This document shows, piece by piece, positions 1 through 5,661 of a DNA stretch of 5,661 nt. The stretch comes from Candidatus Bathyarchaeota archaeon. GTDB taxonomy: Archaea > Thermoproteota > Bathyarchaeia > 40CM-2-53-6. Made by a program: the position numbers and the translations under genes. Position 1 is the stretch's first letter, and each line of letters opens with the position of its first letter. Where the stretch lies: assembly GCA_005883085.1 (NCBI GenBank), contig VBAY01000041.1, positions 1 to 5,661 of the forward strand, given 5' to 3'. Below the pieces are notes generated by a model. It ran no database searches, was not told the origin of the DNA, and saw nothing but the letters and a program-made list of their open reading frames with translations.

Positions 1-2493
1 GCCGCACCTTCGACCCAGCAACCGGCAACCTTCTTCTTCCACAAGCAAATCACAAAGACCCTAAACACGATAACCACAAACTTATGGGCCAACACAACCA
101 AGTCCTGGTCCGCCACCAACCAAAACGAGCAGAGAACAGTTTCGAGCAGCACCCCTGGAATCTGGCACTTTTACTCGCAGCCCGCGTTAGCTGGGAACAC
201 CACCCTGACAGCACCCCTAACTTTTGTTCTGTACTTTTCCTCTTCTTCAGGCACCGGGACGGGTACGGTGATCACGGGCAACCTAAACAAGATCACGTCT
301 TCAGGCTCGGTAATCTCGTTGGCTGTTGGCAGCCTCTCCAGCGCGCCCATATCATCGACCCTCACGGGGTACACTATCGCCATTACCAGCAACACGTATC
401 AAATCGAATCAGGCGCGATACTCGACTTCGCAATAACTGTCAACATCCCTGGTAGCACCAGCCGGACAATCAGTCTCTATTATGACGCACCGTCAAATTC
501 CAGCGAGGTCTCAATTAATTTCCAGCAACGCGTTGGAATCACGTCCTACTCGAGCTTCAACGAGACAGGGGTCCAGACCGGCTCCTTCAGCAGAAACTGG
601 ACCGCGATCAGTCGTCAGGTTACACTCAGAGCGTCAATCTTTGATGCCCTTGGTCTGTACGACCTCGCGTCAATACGTGCAAATCTCACATCCCCGACCG
701 GGTCATTTCTTCTGACTAACACTCCCCTAATCTCCGTCCAGGGAACCGACTTGGACTACGCTGGAACCTGGTCCCTCAACTGGACCTACCCCTCCAACGA
801 TCCGAGCGGAGGATATGGTTCAAGCTTGGGAGCCACTGACGATGGAGGACTGTACATGACAACGCAACTTTCCTACGTCGTATTTGCATCCTGGTTCCTG
901 AACCTTCAAGCTCTAAGCCTCGGCCCAAACCCAGTCCCTGTGTCAGGTGCTTCTGTAACAATATTCGTGGGGTCAGCGGCGATCTACAACGGAGCATCTG
1001 ACTCTTCCGGATCAGTCTCACCTCAGAATATCCCGTTACCAGACACTGCAACCTACACCATCAAGACTTTCTGGCAAGGGTCCCTTGTGAATCAGACATC
1101 CTTCTTCCCAAGGTCCTCTCTAACCATCACTCTCCATCTCTCAATCTACCAGGTAGACTTCAGCAAGGTGTTCCAAGATGGAAACGGCAACCCTCTACCT
1201 TATCCCCCATCGAGTATCCAGCTCTCGTACCCAAACGGCACCTCCACGAGCCTCGTTCCAACGGGAGCCTATCTATTGCCAGGAGGAACGTACTCCATAT
1301 CCACTGTCACCTGGATGGGTGTCAGTGTAGCACCTTCTCCCAACACGTTCAATCCGATGAACGGATTATCTCGGGTAAGCCTCCAGATCTACGACCTTAC
1401 CGTGCTAGTAGTAGGCCAGGACGGCACTGCAACTGCTGGCGTGACAGTTTCGCTAACGCTCGCAGGCGAGACGATCATCCAGAACACTACCGGAAGCAAC
1501 GGTATTCTGGTTTTTCGCGATCTCCCCAAGGGACAGTACGTGATCGTGGTCAGCGATCAATCGCAGACAGTCCGAAGTACTGTCGACCTATCCCAGAATG
1601 CGAGTAGCAAGATTCAGTTCAGCCCCGCCCCGTCATCCTGGGTCACCCAATCTCTGGACTGGATACTCTTGGGCGCAGCTGTCGGCGGCCTCTTAGGATA
1701 CGGGGAGTTCTACAGGAGGAAGCACCCCTACAAAGAGGAACCACTCGAGTATCTGAACAGCCTAACCTCGGGAGGCTTCCACGACGGCGACGTTGTTCTG
1801 ATCGAGGGCGACACGGGAGCTGGCAAAACGACAATTTGCGAAGAGCTAGCCTACAAGTCCCTTCAATCCGGAAATCCGGTCGCATACTTGACCTACGACA
1901 AGCCTGAGAGCACTAGACAGCAAATGAAAGCTTTCCACTGGGACACATTTGAATATGAACAAAAACAGCAATTCCAACTAATAGGCTGCGAGCTGACAAA
2001 GACTCTCGGGGAAGAGCGCGGCCTCGGGGTTCTGGAGAACTTCTATGACACGACAGCCCTAGACCTCACAATATCCACAGCGCTTTTCCAGCTGAGCAAT
2101 GAGAAACCAGTGGTCCTAGTTGACTCCGCGTACCAGCTTGTTGAAAGGGCGAGGCTCAACGGCCTGGCAAACATGGTGCTGGATACATCTGCTCGGATTA
2201 AGAAAATGAAAGGTAAGTTCTTCATTGCCGTGACCAAGACTGACTCGAAATCTGGTCTAGCGGAGCTAGAGGCGGCGGTGGACTCGATCATAACACTTGA
2301 CACGACCACTGCGGAAGGACAGATGTTCACACAACTCACAGTGAAGAAGATGAGGGGACGAAAATTCGACAACCGACCCGTAAAAATCAGAGTTCACCCA
2401 GGAAGAGGAATAGTGTTCCTGGTTCCCAAGACAGCCAAAAATAAGCACGTGTCCACGACGCTTGAGTCCATGGTTAAGCTAGGAAAAAGCTGA
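1..2493 (+). CDS. Membrane-anchored surface protein with Ig-like/regulatory repeats fused to a cytoplasmic KaiC/RAD55-family ATPase (5' partial)
   Basis: The frame is open from base 1 to the TGA at 2491-2493 (830 residues visible). The GTG at 268 is therefore not the real start, and the N-terminus and any signal peptide lie outside the window. Residues 1-300 are a Ser/Thr-rich, beta-strand-like ectodomain. About 301-375, 383-455 and 464-541 look like three carboxypeptidase-regulatory/Ig-like modules (pattern DG..GA.V...G...PxGxY). One hydrophobic segment at about 552-571 is followed by R572, R573, K574 and K578, a stop-transfer signal placing the C-terminus in the cytoplasm. Residues 590-815 are a RecA-fold domain: Walker A GDTGAGKTT at 603-611, Walker B VVLVDS ending around D708, and a KaiC-type KMRG at 783-786. 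All 11 N-glycosylation sequons lie before the helix and none after it. The KaiC catalytic Glu pair is replaced by D633-K634. No HTH or second ATPase domain is seen. Inferred role: a surface sensor or adhesin coupled to a nucleotide-dependent switch; the ligand is unknown. Confidence 0.85.
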   Translation, partial: AAPSTQQPATFFFHKQITKTLNTITTNLWANTTKSWSATNQNEQRTVSSSTPGIWHFYSQPALAGNTTLTAPLTFVLYFSSSSGTGTGTVITGNLNKITSSGSVISLAVGSLSSAPISSTLTGYTIAITSNTYQIESGAILDFAITVNIPGSTSRTISLYYDAPSNSSEVSINFQQRVGITSYSSFNETGVQTGSFSRNWTAISRQVTLRASIFDALGLYDLASIRANLTSPTGSFLLTNTPLISVQGTDLDYAGTWSLNWTYPSNDPSGGYGSSLGATDDGGLYMTTQLSYVVFASWFLNLQALSLGPNPVPVSGASVTIFVGSAAIYNGASDSSGSVSPQNIPLPDTATYTIKTFWQGSLVNQTSFFPRSSLTITLHLSIYQVDFSKVFQDGNGNPLPYPPSSIQLSYPNGTSTSLVPTGAYLLPGGTYSISTVTWMGVSVAPSPNTFNPMNGLSRVSLQIYDLTVLVVGQDGTATAGVTVSLTLAGETIIQNTTGSNGILVFRDLPKGQYVIVVSDQSQTVRSTVDLSQNASSKIQFSPAPSSWVTQSLDWILLGAAVGGLLGYGEFYRRKHPYKEEPLEYLNSLTSGGFHDGDVVLIEGDTGAGKTTICEELAYKSLQSGNPVAYLTYDKPESTRQQMKAFHWDTFEYEQKQQFQLIGCELTKTLGEERGLGVLENFYDTTALDLTISTALFQLSNEKPVVLVDSAYQLVERARLNGLANMVLDTSARIKKMKGKFFIAVTKTDSKSGLAELEAAVDSIITLDTTTAEGQMFTQLTVKKMRGRKFDNRPVKIRVHPGRGIVFLVPKTAKNKHVSTTLESMVKLGKS
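1654..1713 (+). other. Single transmembrane helix separating ectodomain from ATPase
   Basis: This stretch encodes residues about 552-571 of the fusion protein (LDWILLGAAVGGLLGYGEFY). It is hydrophobic and glycine-rich, and it is the only clear membrane segment in the visible protein. The basic cluster that follows (R572, R573, K574, K578) fits the positive-inside rule, giving an outside N-terminus and an inside C-terminus. The ATPase domain begins about 20 residues later, so the linker is short. The helix boundaries are judged by eye. Confidence 0.7.
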
Positions 2494-2496
2494 GAC

Positions 2497-2524
2497 AGAA
2501 TCTGTGAGAATCGAAAATAGAATC
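2497..2524. repeat. Three AGAATC direct repeats in the convergent spacer
   Basis: AGAATC occurs at 2497-2502, 2507-2512 and 2519-2524, four bases after the fusion-gene stop. On the minus strand the same stretch reads as GATTCT three times around a short TATTTTC run. This is pyrimidine-rich sequence downstream of the MFS stop and could help end that transcript, since archaeal termination uses U-rich stretches. There is no hairpin of useful size, only the 5-bp arm ACAGA-A-TCTGT at 2495-2505. It may be chance. Confidence 0.3.
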
Positions 2525-2589
2525 CCCAATTACTCCAATCATTAAGTAGAAAGATCTGACATCAGAGCATTTCAGCGACGTGAGGAGGC

Positions 2590-3798
2590 TTAGGATTCAC
2601 CTGTGGCCTTGCTCTCTTGGGGCGGTTTCAGCCTGTGGAAGATCTTGTAGAGGGAGAGGTCGTAGGCGACCTTTAGTCCCCCTGCAATAACGAAAGGAGA
2701 TCCTAGCCACAGCGCCGCAATCGTGTACCCCGCCAGAGAGGGGCTAGGAGTTTGGGCAATACTCCGGGATACATTAGTGAACCCGGCAGCAGGGGTACGG
2801 TCGGCCTCTGGTACTACACTCATCACGTATGATTGTCGAGTAGGAACATCCATTTGGGAGAGAGACTGCCGGGAGAGAAGCAGACCCACAGCGATTGGGA
2901 CTGAAGACACGAATGGTATCATCGCCAAGAGGAGATTTGACGGGATGTGAGTATATACCATGGTCTTGATCAAGCCGATCTGGCGCGCGATCCGTTCGGC
3001 AACCAAGAACGAGATTGCTGTTATGATCTGCGTCCCTGCAAACAGCAATCCTAACGAGTCAAGCGACAGAGAATATCTCGTGTAGAAATAGTACGAGAGT
3101 ATGCTGATGCCCACAAAACCTCCACCGAACGAGTCCAAGGCGAACAATGCTGAGAGTTTCCTAACTACTGGTTTAGAGGCGTCAGATAGGACATTGCTAC
3201 TCGCGGAGGCGGTCCTTTCCTTTTCGACCCTTATCGATAGCCTAGAGTAGAGGTATGCTCCCAACAAGCCTGACGCGAGATACGCTAGGAATAGTGGCCG
3301 ATATCCTCCTATGCCGGGACCGATGTATTGAGGGAGGCCGGCCAGAAGGGCTCCGGCTGAAGATGAAACGTACCCAACCAGATTGTAGATGCTAAACCCC
3401 AACGTTCTCCGTTTGCTATCAGACGCGCCTGGAAGAATCGCCTGTTCCAAGGTCAGAAAAGGGCCGACCTCTCCCGCCCCTACAGTCATATTGCCAACGA
3501 TCCCGGCAGCTACTGGAGCCCACAATGAATCAGAGGAGAAGAGAAGAGCGCCAGCCGTTGCGTCAGTGAGGGCGAAGAAGATCAATGTCCGCTTGCGGCC
3601 AAGACGGTCAGCGAATACGCTTGCGACGAGAGTGTAGATCGCACTCGAAGCAACCGTCAAGGCCAAGACCACGCCAATGAGAAAGGCACCGAGACCTAAC
3701 TCCTTGCTCAAGTAAACTGAAAACAGGACTCCTAAGAAACCGTAAGGGACTGTGCGGACCGTTTTCTCGATGAGGACAATTTTTCCGTCTTTATTCAT
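2590..3798 (-). CDS. Major facilitator superfamily (MFS) transporter
   Basis: A 402-residue integral membrane protein from ATG at 3798 to TAA at 2592-2590. The length and alternating hydrophobic segments fit a 12-helix MFS carrier, made of two six-helix halves joined by a charged central loop (around YSRLSIRVEKERTASASS). MFS motif A is clear in the loop between helices 2 and 3: DRLGRKR at residues 64-70. The family couples solute movement to an ion gradient; the substrate cannot be read from sequence, though efflux is plausible. A TTG at 3813, right after an in-frame TGA at 3816-3814, would add five residues (MPFDW). ATG is preferred because of codon class and because helix 1 begins soon after it. 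No Shine-Dalgarno site precedes either start. The gene converges on the ATPase fusion and is divergent from the ChrB-domain gene, which suggests a possible functional pairing with the latter. Confidence 0.88.
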   Translation of the reverse strand: MNKDGKIVLIEKTVRTVPYGFLGVLFSVYLSKELGLGAFLIGVVLALTVASSAIYTLVASVFADRLGRKRTLIFFALTDATAGALLFSSDSLWAPVAAGIVGNMTVGAGEVGPFLTLEQAILPGASDSKRRTLGFSIYNLVGYVSSSAGALLAGLPQYIGPGIGGYRPLFLAYLASGLLGAYLYSRLSIRVEKERTASASSNVLSDASKPVVRKLSALFALDSFGGGFVGISILSYYFYTRYSLSLDSLGLLFAGTQIITAISFLVAERIARQIGLIKTMVYTHIPSNLLLAMIPFVSSVPIAVGLLLSRQSLSQMDVPTRQSYVMSVVPEADRTPAAGFTNVSRSIAQTPSPSLAGYTIAALWLGSPFVIAGGLKVAYDLSLYKIFHRLKPPQESKATGES

Positions 3799-3836
3799 CC
3801 AGTCGAAAGGCAATCAGTCGCGCCTTGCTTGCTAAT

Positions 3837-4061
3837 CTAGTTCCCAGAATTTAGATGTCCTTCTCTAACGAGCTTGTTTCTGCGCAGGTGACCATTCAAG
3901 CTCCACGTGAATCTCAAACTTGTGGTTCTCCTCGGCGTAAAGAACCCTCTAGCTGACTGGTTCAGTAGGAGAAATCCGTGCAGGGGTTTGGGATTCAGGA
4001 AACACTTTCTCAGCATCCATTGGGCATGAGTCTCGACAACAGTCCATCTCTCGCTTGCCAC
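3837..4061 (-). CDS. Doubtful small ORF in the divergent intergenic region
   Basis: A 74-codon minus-strand frame starts with GTG at 4061 and ends at TAG 3839-3837, 38 bases before the MFS ATG. The product would be basic (about nine Arg, three Trp) and soluble. I recognise no family in it. There is no ribosome binding site and no ATG near its N-terminus; an in-frame stop lies about 36 bases upstream. It could be a leader peptide gene, a gene remnant or chance open frame. Its only support is length and its co-directional position before the MFS gene. Confidence 0.15.
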   Translation of the reverse strand: MASERWTVVETHAQWMLRKCFLNPKPLHGFLLLNQSARGFFTPRRTTSLRFTWSLNGHLRRNKLVREGHLNSGN

Positions 4062-4084
4062 AATTAGTGAGTTAACCTCATATG

Positions 4085-4115
4085 TGTAGATTTTCTATCT
4101 ATGTAGAACATCTAT
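4085..4115. promoter_or_regulatory. Tandem operator-like dyads upstream of the ChrB-domain gene
   Basis: Two 14-base units, 4085-4098 (TGTAGATTTTCTAT) and 4102-4115 (TGTAGAACATCTAT), differ only in the three central bases. Each contains the inverted repeat TAGA-N3-TCTA, and the units are 17 bp apart. The second ends 13 bases before the ATG at 4129, where a bound dimeric regulator would block transcription or initiation. The sequence pattern is direct observation; the operator role is inferred. A third TCTA/TAGA dyad, with a two-base spacer, lies between them at 4098-4107. Confidence 0.5.
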
Positions 4116-4116
4116 G

Positions 4117-4120
4117 GGTG
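4117..4120 (+). promoter_or_regulatory. Weak candidate ribosome binding site
   Basis: GGTG sits eight bases before the ATG at 4129, a workable Shine-Dalgarno spacing, and could pair with the 16S rRNA tail. It is only four bases and may be coincidental. An out-of-frame ATG at 4125 opens a 12-codon frame that ends at 4163 and overlaps the real start. The ATG at 4129 is chosen because it gives the full conserved ChrB-domain N-terminus (KWVTRER). Confidence 0.3.
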
Positions 4121-4128
4121 TTAAATGA

Positions 4129-4608
4129 ATGAAATGGGTAACCCGAGAAAGAGCAAAAGTTGACAGAATAGCCTGTCCCTGGCTGATCAAGAAGTTCGTC
4201 GATAAGAATCCGGAATTCCTCTTCGTCCCCCCAGAAAAAATACCACAGGTAGTCAAGGAAACTGGGGCGATACCTTACGATGCCAAAGGGATAGAATTGA
4301 CGCACTACAAAGAGGACGGGAAGGAATACGTCAGCTTCGACGCTATCATCAAGAAATACAAACTCAAGGATCCGGCGTTATTGGAGCTGGCGAAGATAGT
4401 CAGAGGAGCAGATGCGAAGATTCCCGACGCTCCAGCTGAATCAGCTGGTCTCGAAGCTGTAGCGCACGGTTTCCGAAACCTTGCAAAGGATGACCTCGAC
4501 AATATGCGACTTCAGTTCCCGACCTATGATGCGCTCTACAAATACTGCCAGCTTAAAGTCGAGGGAGCACAGAAGCTCGAGTACAATGTTTCGCGGCCCA
4601 CCGGGTAG
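4129..4608 (+). CDS. Stand-alone ChrB C-terminal domain protein (chromate resistance family)
   Basis: A 159-residue soluble protein that matches the ChrB C-terminal (Chrome_Resist) domain over its whole length. Hallmarks are KWVTRERAKVDRIACPWLI at residues 2-20 (single Cys16 in the CPW motif), EFLFVP at 29-34, IPYD at 48-51, LTHY at 57-60 with a following SFDAII, and IVRGAD at 90-95. Full-length bacterial ChrB is about twice as long, with an N-terminal regulatory part that senses chromate; that half is absent here, so this is the domain alone. The domain's biochemical activity is poorly defined; a role in oxyanion or metal/redox stress is the family association, not something shown here. Genes with this domain often neighbour ChrA or MFS transporters, which fits the divergent MFS gene. 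It ends with TAG at 4606-4608, 44 bases from the convergent kinase stop. Tandem dyads just upstream suggest control by a separate regulator. Confidence 0.85.
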   Translation: MKWVTRERAKVDRIACPWLIKKFVDKNPEFLFVPPEKIPQVVKETGAIPYDAKGIELTHYKEDGKEYVSFDAIIKKYKLKDPALLELAKIVRGADAKIPDAPAESAGLEAVAHGFRNLAKDDLDNMRLQFPTYDALYKYCQLKVEGAQKLEYNVSRPTG

Positions 4609-4652
4609 GGCTGCGCGTTCCTGACTGACATAAGAGATTCCCAGTCCATTAT

Positions 4653-5661
4653 CTAGGATAGCACCTTGTCTCCAAGGTCTTGGAGTAAGGTCGCTGCGGT
4701 CCCGGCAGTCGGTCTTCTGTGGGGGTCTTTGTCCAACATTTTCTTGAGGACAGGGACCGACGGTGCGAGCTTGGCAATCCTATCAAAATCGGGATTGAAC
4801 GAGTTCCAAGTCGACTTCAGATCGCTCGCTGTTCTCCCAGATCCGGGGTTACTTGTCATGGTGTTCATCAGCTCGATGAGCTTCTTGGAATTAACGGGTG
4901 TCTTTGTCAGCATATTGTAGAGCGTTGCCCCGAGAGCGTAGATGTCCATGGAAGATGCAGTCCTATCTCCCAAGACTTGTTCCCCGGGAGCGTATTCCGA
5001 TGTGAACTGGCCAACTTTGCCTCCGATACGGACGGCGGAACCGAGGTCAGCTAGCTTCGGCACAAGGGTACCAGACTTCATCTGGTTCCTCATCTCCTGT
5101 CCAGTGGACGGGGGTTTGAGGTTGAACAGAATGTTCTGCGGTTTGACGTCAAGATGCACGAAACCCGCGTTGTGAATTGTCTCTAGCCCGCTCGCGATCA
5201 TGTAACCGATTAGCATGACTATTCCCCCCCATTTCTCAGAATAGTACAGCGAGTCGTAGGACGGATCTTCAAGAAGCCCTTTGGCGGCCCCGCCCTTCAT
5301 CAACTCCATTACTATCGCAGGCGGACTGCGCAGATACAATTGCGTATCGCCTTTCACGATCTCCTGAATGTTTAGTCGATCCACCAAGATTCCTCTGAGC
5401 TGGACAACATACTTCGACTGCTCGGACAACTCCAAGAGCCGCGTCGCCTCCGACATGGTCTCTTCGAGAGCGGCTGCGCCCGCCCCGGTTCTGAGGATCG
5501 GAATCTTTATCGCCATTTCAGTACCCGCCTGCCCAAAACTAGCGCGGAAGACGTAGCCGGTGAGCCCCGTGGCTAGGTGCTCTGTTATCTTGTAACTGTG
5601 AACTTCTTGGCCGACCCAGACTCTCGGGTCCCAATTGTCCAAGCGTGGAAGGTTTCCCTTG
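4653..5661 (-). CDS. Eukaryotic-like Ser/Thr protein kinase, soluble (5' end possibly outside window)
   Basis: Stop is TAG at 4655-4653. The first usable start inside the window is TTG at 5642 (329 residues), but the frame stays open to the right edge, so an upstream start is possible. Numbering from that TTG, the kinase fold is nearly complete: phosphate loop ATGLTGYV at 24-31, AIK with ATP-binding Lys46, a helix-C Glu (E65 likely), catalytic loop HLDVKPQN at 163-170 with Asp165, Lys167 and Asn170, magnesium site DLG at 199-201, an activation-segment end APGE at 218-221, and DIYALG at 233-238. A late RRP around 308 fits subdomain XI. It would phosphorylate Ser/Thr residues of protein partners that cannot be named. 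Departures from consensus: Ala24 for the first loop glycine, Leu for Arg in HRD (a non-RD kinase), DLG for DFG, and an extra Gly in APE. Core catalytic residues are kept, so activity is expected. No membrane helix or sensor domain is visible, and no phosphatase or substrate gene is adjacent. Confidence 0.87.
   Translation of the reverse strand, partial: KGNLPRLDNWDPRVWVGQEVHSYKITEHLATGLTGYVFRASFGQAGTEMAIKIPILRTGAGAAALEETMSEATRLLELSEQSKYVVQLRGILVDRLNIQEIVKGDTQLYLRSPPAIVMELMKGGAAKGLLEDPSYDSLYYSEKWGGIVMLIGYMIASGLETIHNAGFVHLDVKPQNILFNLKPPSTGQEMRNQMKSGTLVPKLADLGSAVRIGGKVGQFTSEYAPGEQVLGDRTASSMDIYALGATLYNMLTKTPVNSKKLIELMNTMTSNPGSGRTASDLKSTWNSFNPDFDRIAKLAPSVPVLKKMLDKDPHRRPTAGTAATLLQDLGDKVLS

Larger units (their letters stand above)
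3799..4128. other. Divergent intergenic region between MFS and ChrB-domain genes
   Basis: About 330 bases separate the two divergent starts. By eye it holds no tRNA (no matching T-arm GTTCRA context), no rRNA, no transposon ends and no CRISPR repeats. The part next to the ChrB-domain gene (about 4070-4128) is AT-rich and carries the tandem dyads listed separately. The rest contains only two weak overlapping minus-strand ORFs (3837-4061, and a 32-codon Cys-containing frame at 3949-4047). Promoters for both flanking genes must lie here, but no convincing TATA/BRE match can be placed for either. Confidence 0.6.

Noticed and set aside
84..455. A 123-codon plus-strand ORF in another frame
   Set aside because: It overlaps the confirmed long frame, is rich in His/Arg/Gln as expected of a shifted frame, and resembles no family.
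776..1051. Minus-strand ORF opposite the ectodomain
   Set aside because: Antisense shadow of the coding strand with low-complexity Arg/Leu content and no domain.
2043..2372. 109-codon minus-strand ORF opposite the ATPase domain
   Set aside because: Antisense shadow; the opposite strand carries Walker B and the conserved KMRG motif.
3389..3637. Plus-strand ORF opposite the MFS gene
   Set aside because: Antisense shadow of a clear membrane-protein gene carrying motif A.
3955..3985. Possible tRNA T-arm (GGTTCAGTAGG)
   Set aside because: It does not match GTTCRA-type T-loops and no cloverleaf can be built around it.
4125..4163. 12-codon upstream ORF overlapping the ChrB-domain start
   Set aside because: A chance result of the ATGAATGAAATG string; no evidence of translation or regulatory peptide content.
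4609..4652. Terminator hairpin between the convergent ChrB-domain and kinase genes
   Set aside because: No stable stem and no T-run on either strand in the 44-base gap.
4719..5054. Plus-strand 111-codon ORF opposite the kinase
   Set aside because: Antisense of the kinase C-terminal lobe, whose motifs are clear on the minus strand.

Overview
The window looks archaeal. The main evidence is a KaiC/RAD55-type RecA-fold ATPase fused through one membrane helix to a long, serine/threonine-rich, sequon-rich ectodomain. That layout is typical of Thermoproteota (Nitrososphaeria/Bathyarchaeia-like) and some Thermoplasmatota genomes. The base composition is moderate, AGA/AGG dominate the arginine codons, and no strong Shine-Dalgarno sites are seen. 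The exact lineage cannot be fixed from this stretch, and nothing here proves transfer or mobile DNA.

Layout: (1) 1-2493, plus strand: the 3' part of a large membrane protein whose reading frame is open through the left edge, so its start and signal peptide lie outside. (2) 2494-2589: a short convergent spacer with three AGAATC repeats. (3) 2590-3798, minus strand: a complete 12-helix-type MFS transporter. (4) 3799-4128: a roughly 330-base divergent intergenic region with no convincing gene. It holds a tandem dyad pair (TGTAGA-N3-TCTAT twice, 17 bp apart) just before the next start. (5) 4129-4608, plus strand: a stand-alone ChrB C-terminal (chromate-resistance) domain protein. (6) 4653-5661, minus strand: a soluble eukaryotic-like Ser/Thr protein kinase whose frame is open through the right edge.

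The four genes do not form one operon: strands alternate plus/minus/plus/minus, giving two convergent pairs around one divergent promoter region. The most plausible functional link is between the ChrB-domain protein and the divergent MFS transporter, as a small oxyanion/metal stress module with a candidate operator. The ectodomain-ATPase fusion and the kinase are both probable signalling proteins, but nothing in the sequence connects them directly. The most unusual items are the ectodomain-TM-KaiC-like fusion with a replaced catalytic glutamate pair and the tandem operator-like dyads.
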